From JBOHBN01 sp050698355 (GTDB lineage Bacteria; Actinomycetota; Actinomycetes; Streptosporangiales; WHST01), in NCBI GenBank assembly GCA_050698355.1, contig JBOHBN010000428.1, forward strand, positions 1 through 25,718: a DNA stretch of 25,718 bases, in the 5' to 3' direction. The notes under the pieces were generated by a model, which ran no database searches, was not told the DNA's origin, and worked only from the letters and a program-made list of their open reading frames with translations. This document shows, piece after piece, positions 1 to 7,315 of the stretch (its first letter is position 1; each line of letters begins with the position of its first letter). A program made the position numbers and the translations under genes.

Positions 1-366
1 CACCGCCCCGAGCGCCAGCGCCGCGGCGAACGAGGCGTCGGGCAGCAGCACGTACGTCGCCGCGGCGACCACGACGGCGGTGACCAGCGGCGCACCGACC
101 GCGAGCACGCCGATCGGTCGGACGTTCCTGCGCACCGCGATGTACGACGACGACAGCGCGGCCGCGTAGAACAGGGGTGGGAACAGCGCGTACTGCACCA
201 CTTCGGGGTCGAGGCGGAAGCCCCGCGCGACCGGCACCAGGGACGCGCAGACCCCCACGACCAGCAGCAGGAGCGGCGCGGAGACCGCGAAGCGCCGGGC
301 GAGCGCCGTGATCGCGAGGACGCCGACAACGATGAGGATGACGGCGAGGAGGGTGTGGGTCAGCAC
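1..366 (-). CDS. CPA1-type Na+/H+ antiporter, N-terminal part (gene continues past the left edge)
   Basis: Reading the minus strand from a GTG at 366 gives an open frame to base 1 (122 codons). It encodes closely spaced hydrophobic helices: residues about 2-20, then a segment around LLLLVVGV, then VQYALFPPLFYAAALSSSY, then two more helices. The motif PPLFYAAAL after a short acidic stretch (LDPEVV) is typical of the early transmembrane helices of the CPA1 (NhaP/NHE) cation:proton antiporter family, which exchanges Na+ or K+ for H+ across the cytoplasmic membrane. The start lies 21 bases after the crotonase stop on the same strand, so the gene is probably the distal member of that operon. No clear Shine-Dalgarno sequence is visible. 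The catalytic Asp region lies outside the window, so ion specificity cannot be judged. Confidence 0.75.
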   Translation of the reverse strand, partial: MLTHTLLAVILIVVGVLAITALARRFAVSAPLLLLVVGVCASLVPVARGFRLDPEVVQYALFPPLFYAAALSSSYIAVRRNVRPIGVLAVGAPLVTAVVVAAATYVLLPDASFAAALALGAV

Positions 367-387
367 GCCATCACGCCCGATACGCCG

Positions 388-1173
388 TCAGGCACCAGGC
401 CAGTCGGGTGGCCGCTTCTCCACGAACGCGCGTACGCCCTCCGCGCGGTCGGCGGAGAACGCCGTGTCGCGCCACGCCGCGTCCTCGATCTCCAGTCCCG
501 CGGCGAGGTCGGTCTCGTGGCCGAGGCGCAGCGCGCGCTTGGCCGCCCGCACGCCGACGGGCGAGTTGCCCGCGATCTGGTCGGCGAGCTGCGCGGCGAC
601 GGCGCCGTCTCGCCCCGCCTCCACCCGCCGGTCGACGAGCCCGATCCGCTCGGCCTCGGCGACGTCGACCCGGCGGGCGGTGAAGATCAGGTCGGCGGCG
701 CGCGCGGGGCCGACCCGCCGGGAGAGCAGCTGCGTACCGCCGCCCCCGGGTACGACGCCCACGGAGACCTCGGGAAGCCCGAGCACCGCGGTCTCGTCCG
801 CGACGATCAGGTCGCACGAGAGCGCGAACTCGCAGCCGCCGCCGAGCGCGTAGCCGTGCACCGCGGCGATCGTCGGCATCGGGAGGTTTAGGATCCCGCC
901 GAACGCCGCGCGGAAGACGGGGCGCTGCGCGCGCAGCTCGGCGTCACCGTAGGAGTTGCGTTCCTTCAGGTCGGCGCCGACACAGAACGCCTTCTCGCTG
1001 GACGAGGCGACGACAACGGCCCGTACGCGGGCGTCGTCGGACAGCTCCCGGCAGGCGGCGACGAGCTCCCCGGCCATGGCGGTGGACAGGGCGTTGAGCG
1101 CCTCCGGCCGGTCGAGCACGAGCTCCGCGACGTGCGGGCGCAGGGTGTCTCGACGCACGGTCACCATCGGCAT
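388..1173 (-). CDS. Enoyl-CoA hydratase / crotonase family protein
   Basis: A 261-residue protein of normal crotonase length. The oxyanion-hole segments are FCVGADLKER (residues 63-72) and YALGGGCEF (108-116). Both hydratase glutamates are present, Glu115 in GGGCE and Glu135 in LPEVSVG, with the 20-residue spacing seen in mitochondrial enoyl-CoA hydratase (Glu144/Glu164), so it should hydrate a 2-enoyl-CoA. The GADLKER signature resembles AUH/ECHDC2-type members (methylglutaconyl-CoA hydratase), hinting at branched-chain acyl-CoA catabolism, but substrate cannot be fixed from sequence. It lies 17 bases downstream of the PH-domain gene and 21 bases upstream of the antiporter gene on the same strand. 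An in-frame ATG two codons further in is an alternative start. Confidence 0.9.
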   Translation of the reverse strand: MPMVTVRRDTLRPHVAELVLDRPEALNALSTAMAGELVAACRELSDDARVRAVVVASSSEKAFCVGADLKERNSYGDAELRAQRPVFRAAFGGILNLPMPTIAAVHGYALGGGCEFALSCDLIVADETAVLGLPEVSVGVVPGGGGTQLLSRRVGPARAADLIFTARRVDVAEAERIGLVDRRVEAGRDGAVAAQLADQIAGNSPVGVRAAKRALRLGHETDLAAGLEIEDAAWRDTAFSADRAEGVRAFVEKRPPDWPGA

Positions 1174-1190
1174 GTCGACGAGGCTATCCG

Positions 1191-1679
1191 CTAGCGCTCC
1201 CCCGCCGCGTCCGCCTCCAGCAGCATGTACATGTCGCGCTGCACCAGCTCCACGTGCGGTACGTTGACCAGCTCGACCTGGCCGTGCTCGCCGGCGGATT
1301 CGATGATCAGCGTGCCGCAGCCCAGGATCCGCTGGCCGATGGTGTTGCGGAACGCGACGTCACTGACCCGGCTCAGCGGGATGTCGCGACCAGACCTGGC
1401 GAGGATGCCGCGCCGGATGAGCACCCGGCGGTCGGTGAGGGTGTACGTGGTGGTCCACCAGCGCAGGACGGGCCGCAGCACGCCGACGATCACCACGACC
1501 GCCAGGACGACCCACACGGCGTACCGCAGGATGTCGATCGGCGCGAGCGCGCCCACGAACCCGGCGAGCGCGGCGGTCAGGAGCAGTATCAGGACCCGCG
1601 CGACGAGCACGCGCCAGTGCGGGTGCAGGTGGTAGTACACCTCCTCACCCGGCGCGAGCCGCTTACGCAACGCCACCAT
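1191..1679 (-). CDS. PH-domain membrane protein (bPH2 type), downstream of birA
   Basis: Two adjacent hydrophobic helices (about residues 24-44 and 50-70 of the 162-residue form) are followed by YTLTDRRVLIRRGIL and DIPLSRVSDVAF. This is the classic start of a bacterial bPH2 domain, a pleckstrin-homology-like fold in small membrane-anchored actinobacterial proteins of unknown function. M. tuberculosis has an equivalent gene (Rv3278c) directly after birA, and the order is the same here. The ATG at 1679 is preceded by AGGA nine bases upstream. A GTG six codons earlier (1697) is an alternative start with a GGGGG stretch about ten bases upstream. The gene is likely co-transcribed with the crotonase and antiporter genes and is separated from birA by a 17-bp inverted repeat. 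Confidence 0.82.
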   Translation of the reverse strand: MVALRKRLAPGEEVYYHLHPHWRVLVARVLILLLTAALAGFVGALAPIDILRYAVWVVLAVVVIVGVLRPVLRWWTTTYTLTDRRVLIRRGILARSGRDIPLSRVSDVAFRNTIGQRILGCGTLIIESAGEHGQVELVNVPHVELVQRDMYMLLEADAAGER

Positions 1680-1735
1680 CGGATCCGATCCTGGCACACT
1701 TTCGCTACCCCCATGGGTTGTCGGCGGGTCCTGCC

Positions 1736-1819
1736 TCGATCACGGTAAGTACCCTGAGCATGCCGCCGCCCGGCGTGTCGCCCGTGGTATGCACGTCGAC
1801 ACGTACTTACCGTGATCGA
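1736..1819. repeat. Widely spaced 17-bp perfect inverted repeat between birA and the PH gene
   Basis: TCGATCACGGTAAGTAC at 1736-1752 is the exact reverse complement of 1803-1819, separated by 50 bases. The spacer carries an inner imperfect pair (GCATGCC against GGTATGC). The arms contain GGTAAGT/ACTTACC, a word shared with the hairpins near 24490 and 25610. It follows the birA stop codon on the minus strand, so termination or processing between birA and the downstream operon is one reading. The large spacer is unusual for a terminator. Confidence 0.7.
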
Positions 1820-1849
1820 CTTCTCAAGGGCTGGCGCGGGTCGGACGGT

Positions 1850-2596
1850 TCAGCGGACGTGTACAACGTCGCCGGCGGCAAGGGTGCGGACGGCACCGGC
1901 CGGATCCCGTACGCGCAGGGCGCCGTCGCCGGTGATGCCGATCGCGGTCCCCTCGACGTCAGCGTCGGGAAGCTCGACCCGTACCCGCCTGCCCAGCGTC
2001 GCGCAGAGCGCCTCGTACGCCTCCGCCAGACCGCACGAATTCGCATCGCCATCGGCCGCGCGCCAGCGCCCGTACCACCCGCCGAGCGCGCGCAATACCG
2101 CCCACAGCAGCGCGAGCCGGTCGGTCGTCGCCCCGGCGAGCAGGAGCGATGTCGCGGCGGTCGACGGGAGCTGCGCCTCGGTGAGGCGCACGTTCAGCCC
2201 CATGCCGATGACCACCGCGTCGCCGGCGCGTTCGGCCAGCACGCCGGCGAGCTTGCGGTCGGCGACGAGCAGGTCGTTCGGCCACTTCAGCACGGCGGAC
2301 ACCCCGGTGTGCTCGCGGACCGCCTCCGCCGCCGCGACGCCCGCGAGCAGCGGCAGCCACGACCAGCGCTCCTGCGGTACGCCGGACGGGCGCAGCAGCA
2401 CGCTCGCCATCAGCGCCGTGCCCGGCGGCGCCACCCACGTACGCCCGAGCCGGCCGCGCCCGGCGGACTGGAACTCCGCCACCTCGACCAGGCCCTCCGC
2501 TTCACCCCGCTGGGCCGCGGCGGCGAGGTCGGCGTTGGTCGACGGTGTGCTCGCAACGAGCCGCACCTCGCGCCAGAACGTCCCTAAGGTGATCAT
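1850..2596 (-). CDS. birA: Biotin--[acetyl-CoA-carboxylase] ligase (BirA, group I)
   Basis: The 248-residue protein joins biotin, via biotinyl-5'-AMP, to the lysine of carboxyl-carrier domains. The biotin-binding entry STPSTNADL is at residues 16-24, the adenylate loop QSAGRGRLGR at 43-52, KWPND at 104-108, and KLAGVLAE follows. The C-terminal SH3-like domain ends in AAGDVVHVR, as in the M. tuberculosis protein. There is no N-terminal helix-turn-helix, so it is a catalytic-only enzyme. The N-terminus is shorter than in M. tuberculosis BirA; a stop lies in frame just upstream, making the ATG at 2596 the first possible start. That ATG lies inside the left arm of the palindrome at 2588-2641 and has no visible Shine-Dalgarno sequence. 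A GTG at codon 11 is an alternative. Its likely client is the alpha subunit at 8888-10621. Confidence 0.93.
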   Translation of the reverse strand: MITLGTFWREVRLVASTPSTNADLAAAAQRGEAEGLVEVAEFQSAGRGRLGRTWVAPPGTALMASVLLRPSGVPQERWSWLPLLAGVAAAEAVREHTGVSAVLKWPNDLLVADRKLAGVLAERAGDAVVIGMGLNVRLTEAQLPSTAATSLLLAGATTDRLALLWAVLRALGGWYGRWRAADGDANSCGLAEAYEALCATLGRRVRVELPDADVEGTAIGITGDGALRVRDPAGAVRTLAAGDVVHVR

Positions 2597-2641
2597 GAAA
2601 CATGTTCGTAGCTATAGCTACCGCAAGTCTTCATGATCACC
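2588..2641. repeat. Palindromic element, GTGATCATGAA arms with GCTATAGC core
   Basis: GGTGATCATGAA (2588-2599) pairs perfectly with 2630-2641. The centre GTAGCTATAGCTAC (2608-2621) is itself a perfect palindrome, and the segments between are only partly complementary. The element spans the gap between the PEP carboxylase stop (2637) and the birA start (2596), overlapping both. It could terminate ppc transcription or hide the birA start codon in a hairpin. It is the sister of the element at 7224-7275. Confidence 0.8.
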
Positions 2642-5264
2642 CGGTATTTTGCAGGCCGGCGGCGACGCCGTTGAGGGTGAGCTGCAGCAGCCGCTCGTAC
2701 GCCTGCCGCTCCTCCTCGTCCGGCTCGCCGAGGCGGAGCGCCGCGAGCGCGCGCAGCTGCAGGTGCGACAGCGCGTCGACGTACGGGTTGCGCAGCTCGA
2801 CCGCCCGAGACAGCACGGGGTTGGCCTCCAGAAGCCGGCTGCCGCCGGTGACGGCGAGCACCCGCTTGACGGTCCTGTCGTACTCGGCGAGCACCCGCTC
2901 GGTGAGATCGGGCCGGTCGCCGAGCGCGAGGTACCGCGCGGCGATCCGCCGGTCGGTCTTGGCAAGGCTCATCTGCGCGTTGTCGACCAGCGACCGGAAC
3001 AGCGGCCAGGTCTCGTACGCGTCGCGCAGCCGGTCGTCGTCGACGGTGGCGAGACCGCTGCCGAGGCCGTACCAGCCGGGCAGGTTCATCCTGGTCTGCG
3101 ACCAGGCGAACACCCACGGGATCGCCCGCAGCCCGGACAGGTCGCGGGCAGGGCCTGAGCGGCGCGCGGGCCGCGAGCCGATCCGCAGCGAGCCCACCTC
3201 GTCCAGCGGGGTGACGCGGGCGAACCAGGCCGCGAAACCGTCGTCGTCCACCAGCGCCCGGTACGCCCGCTGCGCGGCGGTGTCGATCCGCTCGGCCAGG
3301 TCGTGGAACTTCGCGGCGGCCTCGGTCGCACGGGCCTCCACCGGCGGCGCGGAGGCGAGGAGCACGGCCGACGTCACCTGCTCGACGTGGCGCCGCGCGA
3401 TCGCCGCGTTGCCGTACCGGGCGAAGATGACCTCGCCCTGCTCGGTGACCTTGAACGTGTCGGCGACCGATCCGGGCGCCTGCGCGAGGACGGCACGGTT
3501 GGCGGGGCCGCCGCCGCGGCCGAGCGCGCCGCCGCGGCCGTGGAACAGGGTGAGCCGGATGTCCCGGTCGCGCGCCCAGGCGGCCAGCGCGGCCTGCACG
3601 TCGTAGAGCAGCAGGGTGGCCGAGACCGGTCCGATGTCCTTGGCCGAGTCGGAGTACCCGAGCATGACCTCGAGCCGCCGGCCGGTCGCGTCCAGGCGGT
3701 TGCGTACGGGGTCGAGCGCGATGATCTCGTCCAGCGTGGCGACGGCGCCGCGCAGGTCCTCGCCGGTCTCGAACAGCGGGACGACGTCGAGTACGGGCGG
3801 CTCGCCCCCTGTCGCGTGCGCGGCCAGCTCGTAGACGGCGGCGACGTCCTGCGCCGACCTGGTGAAGCTGACCACGTACCGGCGGCAGGCATCGATTCCG
3901 TAGCGCTGCTGGGCCCACGCCATGACGCGCAGGGTGCGCAGCACCTCGTCGGTTTGCTCGTCCGGCTCACCGCCTCCCCGTACGCGCTCCAGGACCCGGG
4001 CGTGCACCTCGCTGTGCTGGCGTACCTCGAGCTCGGCCAGGTGGAACCCGAACGTCGCCCCCTGCCAGACCAGGTGTTGCAACTCCCCGTACGCCAGCCG
4101 TACCGCACCGGCCGCCGCGAGCGACTCCTGCACGACGCGCAGCTGGTCGAGCAGCTCGGGTGCGTCGCGGTACGCGAGGTCGAGGTCGCGCTCCCGGGTG
4201 GCGCGCAGGCGCCGCGCGGCCAGGAGCAGCGCCTGCCGGTGCGGCTCGTCCGGTGAGCGCTTGGCCAGGTCGGCGACGAGATGCGGGTGCGCGGCCTGCG
4301 CGGCCGCGAGCCGCGCGCGCAGGTCGGCCGACGGCGGCGTGGTCATGGCGGACGCGGTGAGGGTGCGGCCGATGCGGGTCGCCGTGGCCTCGAGCGCGCG
4401 CAGGGCGTGCTCGGACTGGACGAGCAGCGCCTCGCGGGTCACCTCGGCGGTCACGTGCGGGTTGCCGTCCCGGTCGCCGCCGACCCAGCTGCCCAGGCTG
4501 ATGAAGGCGGGAGCGAGCGCCGCCCTGCGCCCCGCGTCGTGCGGCGAGAGTGCGGTGTCCAGGCTGCGGTAGAGCGCGGGCACCGTGCGGAACAGGGTCT
4601 GGTCGAACACCGCCGTCGCGGTGCGTACCTCGTCGAGCGGGTCCGGCCTGGTCGGCCGCAGCAGCGCCGTCCGCCAGAGCTCGTCGACCTCCTCGAACAG
4701 CCGGCGGCGCGCCTCGGCCTGCTCGGTGGCGGAGATGCCCGGGTCGTCGAGCCCGCTGAGCTGCTCGCCCACCCGGCGGATCGCCTGCACGACCGCGCGG
4801 CGCCGTGCCTCGGTCGGGTGCGCGGTGAGCACGGGGTGGAAGCGGAGGTTGCCGACGAGCTCGGCCAGCCGCTCCTCGCCGGACTGGTCACGTACGGCGG
4901 CGACGGTGGCGGGCAGCGACTCCGGGACGGGTTCGCCTGAGCGGTCCCGGTCGCGGATCGCGCGGGCGCGCTGGTGCTCCTCGGCGAGGTTGGCGAGATG
5001 GAAGTAGCAGGTGAACGCACGGGCGACCTGCTCGGCGCGTTCGAGGTCCCAGGAGTCGACCAGACGCCTGGCTTCCTCGTCGGCGGAGGGGTCCTGCCGG
5101 GCGGCGATCACCGCGTGCCGCAACCGCTCGACGTCGTCGAGCAGGTCCGGCCCGCCGCTCTCGCTGATCACCTGCCCGAGGGTGTCGCCGAGCAGCCGGA
5201 TGTCGCGGCGCATCGGCTCGGGCATGACGAGCCGCGCGGCGTCCCGCTCAGCCGACTCCGACAC
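2637..5264 (-). CDS. ppc: Phosphoenolpyruvate carboxylase
   Basis: A full-length 875-residue enzyme making oxaloacetate from PEP and bicarbonate, an anaplerotic reaction. The N-terminal catalytic histidine is in LTAHPTE (His149) and the second in FHGRGGALGRGGGP (His575). Other family signatures are GSWVGGDRDGNP, VMLGYSDSAKDIG, QGEVIFARYGN and WVFAWSQTRMNLPGWYGLG, and the canonical C-terminus QNTG closes the active site. The GTG start is preceded by TACGCT seven bases upstream, consistent with leaderless transcription. It is divergent from the carboxylase beta-subunit gene and upstream of birA on the same strand. In M. tuberculosis birA and accD5 are adjacent, so ppc interrupts that arrangement here. 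Confidence 0.97.
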   Translation of the reverse strand: MSESAERDAARLVMPEPMRRDIRLLGDTLGQVISESGGPDLLDDVERLRHAVIAARQDPSADEEARRLVDSWDLERAEQVARAFTCYFHLANLAEEHQRARAIRDRDRSGEPVPESLPATVAAVRDQSGEERLAELVGNLRFHPVLTAHPTEARRRAVVQAIRRVGEQLSGLDDPGISATEQAEARRRLFEEVDELWRTALLRPTRPDPLDEVRTATAVFDQTLFRTVPALYRSLDTALSPHDAGRRAALAPAFISLGSWVGGDRDGNPHVTAEVTREALLVQSEHALRALEATATRIGRTLTASAMTTPPSADLRARLAAAQAAHPHLVADLAKRSPDEPHRQALLLAARRLRATRERDLDLAYRDAPELLDQLRVVQESLAAAGAVRLAYGELQHLVWQGATFGFHLAELEVRQHSEVHARVLERVRGGGEPDEQTDEVLRTLRVMAWAQQRYGIDACRRYVVSFTRSAQDVAAVYELAAHATGGEPPVLDVVPLFETGEDLRGAVATLDEIIALDPVRNRLDATGRRLEVMLGYSDSAKDIGPVSATLLLYDVQAALAAWARDRDIRLTLFHGRGGALGRGGGPANRAVLAQAPGSVADTFKVTEQGEVIFARYGNAAIARRHVEQVTSAVLLASAPPVEARATEAAAKFHDLAERIDTAAQRAYRALVDDDGFAAWFARVTPLDEVGSLRIGSRPARRSGPARDLSGLRAIPWVFAWSQTRMNLPGWYGLGSGLATVDDDRLRDAYETWPLFRSLVDNAQMSLAKTDRRIAARYLALGDRPDLTERVLAEYDRTVKRVLAVTGGSRLLEANPVLSRAVELRNPYVDALSHLQLRALAALRLGEPDEEERQAYERLLQLTLNGVAAGLQNTG

Positions 5265-5271
5265 GGACGGC

Positions 5272-5277
5272 AGCGTA
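5272..5277 (-). promoter_or_regulatory. Candidate -10 element of ppc (leaderless)
   Basis: On the minus strand TACGCT matches the actinobacterial TANNNT -10 element and ends seven bases before the ppc GTG, the spacing expected for a leaderless transcript. No good -35 box is visible. The -35 region would fall at or near the left arm of the palindrome at 5297-5340. Confidence 0.45.
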
Positions 5278-5296
5278 TCGAGCCTGTCCTTGCACG

Positions 5297-5340
5297 TTGT
5301 CAGTGTGTGGTCGAGCTATAGGTCAACCACACACTGACAA
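5297..5340. promoter_or_regulatory. 44-bp near-perfect palindrome in the divergent ppc / acyl-CoA carboxylase promoter region
   Basis: TTGTCAGTGTGTGGT (5297-5311) pairs perfectly with 5326-5340. The inner part around GAGCTATA has two mismatches in the arms and a TATA loop (5317-5320). It is almost the same sequence as the perfect palindrome at 17533-17576. Because it lies between two divergent start sites it cannot be a conventional terminator for either gene. It covers the place where both -35 regions would be, so an operator is possible. Confidence 0.8.
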
Positions 5341-5348
5341 GGCGCCGA

Positions 5349-5354
5349 TACGCT
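5349..5354 (+). promoter_or_regulatory. Candidate -10 element of the acyl-CoA carboxylase beta-subunit gene (leaderless)
   Basis: TACGCT is followed by exactly six bases and then the GTG start at 5361. The same hexamer serves the opposite gene on the other strand, giving a symmetrical divergent promoter pair around the palindrome. Confidence 0.45.
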
Positions 5355-5360
5355 GAGGCC

Positions 5361-7004
5361 GTGAGCATCGAAGAGACCGAAGACGTGCCCTCGCCGGGGA
5401 CGACCGAGCTGCCGGACACGGCCGACATCGACGTGCACACCGCGTCAGGCAAGCTGGCGGACCTGTACCGGCGCAACGACGAGGCTGTACACGCCGGCTC
5501 GGCGCGGGCGGTGGAGAAGCAGCACGCGAAGGGCAAGAAGACCGCGCGGGAGCGCATCGACCTGCTGCTCGACGAGGACTCGTTCTGCGAGATGGACGAG
5601 CTGGCACGGCACCGCTCGACCAACTTCGACCAGCAGGACAACAGGCCGTACGGCGACGGCGTCGTCACCGGGTACGGCACGGTCGACGGCCGCCCGGTGT
5701 GCGTGTTCGCCCAGGATTTCACCGTGTTCGGGGGCAGCCTCGGCGAGGTGTTCGGCGAGAAGATCGTCAAGGTCATGGACATGGCGCTGAAGACCGGATG
5801 CCCGCTCATCGGCATCAACGACTCCGGGGGCGCCCGTATCCAGGAGGGCGTGGTGAGCCTCGGACTGTACGGCGAGATCTTCTACCGCAACGTGCAGGCG
5901 AGCGGCGTCGTCCCGCAGATCTCCCTGGTCGTCGGCCCCTGCGCGGGCGGCGCGGTCTACTCACCGGCGATCACCGACTTCACCGTGATGGTCGACAAGA
6001 GCTCGCACATGTTCATCACCGGTCCCGACGTCATCAAGACCGTGACCGGGGAGGACGTCGGTTTCGAGGAACTTGGCGGTGGGCGCGCGCACAACACCAA
6101 GAGCGGCAACGCGCACTACATGGGCGCCGACGAGGACGACGCGATCGACTACGTACGCGCGCTGCTGTCGTACCTGCCGAGCAACAACCTCGACGACGGT
6201 CCCGCCTACGACTCCGACGCGACGCTCGACATCACCGACGAGGACCGCGAGCTCGACACCCTCGTACCGGACTCGGCGAACCAGCCGTACGACATCCACA
6301 CCGCCATCGAGCACATCGTCGACGGCGGGGAGTTCCTCGAGGTGCAGGCGATGTTCGCGCCGAACATCGTCGTGGGCTTCGCGCGGGTGGACGGCCGCAG
6401 CGTCGGCGTCGTCGCCAACCAGCCGATGCAGCTCGCGGGCACGCTCGACATCGACGCGAGCGAGAAGGCCGCGCGGTTCGTACGCACCTGCGACGCGTTC
6501 AACATCCCGGTGCTCACGTTCGTGGACGTGCCCGGGTTCCTGCCCGGCACCGACCAGGAGTGGAGCGGCATCATCCGCCGCGGCGCGAAGCTCATCTACG
6601 CGTACGCCGAGGCGACCGTGCCCAAGGTCACCGTGATCACCCGCAAGGCGTACGGCGGGGCGTACGACGTCATGGGGTCCAAGCACCTGCGCGCGGACAT
6701 CAACCTGGCCTGGCCGACCGCGCAGATCGCGGTGATGGGCGCGCAGGGCGCGGTCAACATCTTGTACCGCGGGAGGCTCGCCCGGGCCGCGGAGAACGGC
6801 GAGGACGTCGAGGCACTGCGCCAGCAGCTGGTCGCCGAGTACGAGAACACCCTCGCCAACCCGTACACCGCCGCCGAACGCGGCTACGTCGACTCGGTGA
6901 TCCCGCCGAGCTACACCCGCAGCTACCTGGTGCGCGCGCTGCGTACGTTGCGCACCAAGCGGGAGAACGTGCCCACCCGCAAGCACGGCAACATCCCGCT
7001 ATGA
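5361..7004 (+). CDS. pccB: Acyl-CoA (propionyl/acetyl-CoA) carboxylase, carboxyltransferase beta subunit
   Basis: A 547-residue carboxyltransferase that moves CO2 from carboxybiotin to the alpha carbon of an acyl-CoA. The N-terminal half has the oxyanion-hole region INDSGGARIQEG and VVGPCAGGAVYSPA; the C-terminal half has FVDVPGFLPGT, TRKAYGGAYDVMGSK and WPTAQIAVMGAQGAV. Asp436 in GAYDVMGSK corresponds to the specificity-determining aspartate of Streptomyces PccB and M. tuberculosis AccD5, which favours short substrates such as propionyl-CoA. That comparison is from family knowledge, not proof of substrate. The GTG start at 5361 follows a leaderless-type -10. The stop overlaps the next start (ATGA at 7001-7004), so it is translationally coupled to the epsilon subunit. 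Confidence 0.95.
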   Translation: MSIEETEDVPSPGTTELPDTADIDVHTASGKLADLYRRNDEAVHAGSARAVEKQHAKGKKTARERIDLLLDEDSFCEMDELARHRSTNFDQQDNRPYGDGVVTGYGTVDGRPVCVFAQDFTVFGGSLGEVFGEKIVKVMDMALKTGCPLIGINDSGGARIQEGVVSLGLYGEIFYRNVQASGVVPQISLVVGPCAGGAVYSPAITDFTVMVDKSSHMFITGPDVIKTVTGEDVGFEELGGGRAHNTKSGNAHYMGADEDDAIDYVRALLSYLPSNNLDDGPAYDSDATLDITDEDRELDTLVPDSANQPYDIHTAIEHIVDGGEFLEVQAMFAPNIVVGFARVDGRSVGVVANQPMQLAGTLDIDASEKAARFVRTCDAFNIPVLTFVDVPGFLPGTDQEWSGIIRRGAKLIYAYAEATVPKVTVITRKAYGGAYDVMGSKHLRADINLAWPTAQIAVMGAQGAVNILYRGRLARAAENGEDVEALRQQLVAEYENTLANPYTAAERGYVDSVIPPSYTRSYLVRALRTLRTKRENVPTRKHGNIPL

Positions 7005-7207
7005 GCGAGGCACACCTGCGCGTCGTGCGCGGCGAGCCGACGCCCGAGGAACTGGCCGCGCTCGTGACCGTGCTCGCGGCGCGCGCCGGCGCGGCGAACG
7101 GTACGGGCGGGGCGCCACGCTCGGAATGGGCGAACCCGGCACGGTCGATGCGCGGGCCGCTGCCTCCGGGACCCGGCGCCTGGCGCCGTTCCGGCCTTCC
7201 CTGCTAG
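7001..7207 (+). CDS. accE: Acyl-CoA carboxylase epsilon subunit
   Basis: A 68-residue protein starting with MSEAHLRVVRGEPTPEELAA and ending in AWRRSGLPC. This matches the small epsilon subunit of actinobacterial acyl-CoA carboxylases (PccE/AccE5), with its conserved VVRG-P-T-EELAAL start and W--SGLP end. The subunit binds and stabilises the alpha-beta complex and raises activity. The middle contains SEWANPARSMR, the usual second conserved block. It overlaps the beta-subunit stop by four bases. It is too short to stand out by length and is usually hidden in longer overlapping frames, but the position and both end motifs are decisive. Confidence 0.9.
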   Translation: MSEAHLRVVRGEPTPEELAALVTVLAARAGAANGTGGAPRSEWANPARSMRGPLPPGPGAWRRSGLPC

Positions 7208-7223
7208 GTGTTACTCCACTCCA

Positions 7224-7275
7224 GTGATCATGAAAGTTCGTCGCAGCCATAGCTGCGAACATGTTTCATGATCAC
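7224..7275. terminator. Palindromic element, GTGATCATGAAA arms with GCCATAGC core
   Basis: GTGATCATGAAA (7224-7235) pairs perfectly with 7264-7275. Inside, TCGCAGC (7241-7247) pairs with GCTGCGA (7252-7258) around a CATA loop, and GTTCG/CGAAC offer an alternative pairing. It lies between the accE stop and the convergent gene ending at 7316, so it may end transcription from both sides. No T-tract follows. It is the sister of the element at 2588-2641. Confidence 0.75.
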
Positions 7276-7315
7276 CGGGTGGGGGCGACCGTTCCCGGCC
7301 GCGTGCCCTTCGCTG

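Noticed and set aside
1718..2636. Long plus-strand frames opposite birA
   Set aside because: High-GC shadows with no domain; the minus strand carries all BirA motifs.
5961..6986. A 341-residue minus-strand frame opposite the beta subunit
   Set aside because: Shadow rich in Val, Arg, Asp and His with no family features.
5699..7000. Long plus-strand frame overlapping the carboxylase beta subunit
   Set aside because: Arg/Gly-rich shadow of the beta-subunit gene. Only its last 207 bases (7001-7207) are real, as the epsilon subunit.
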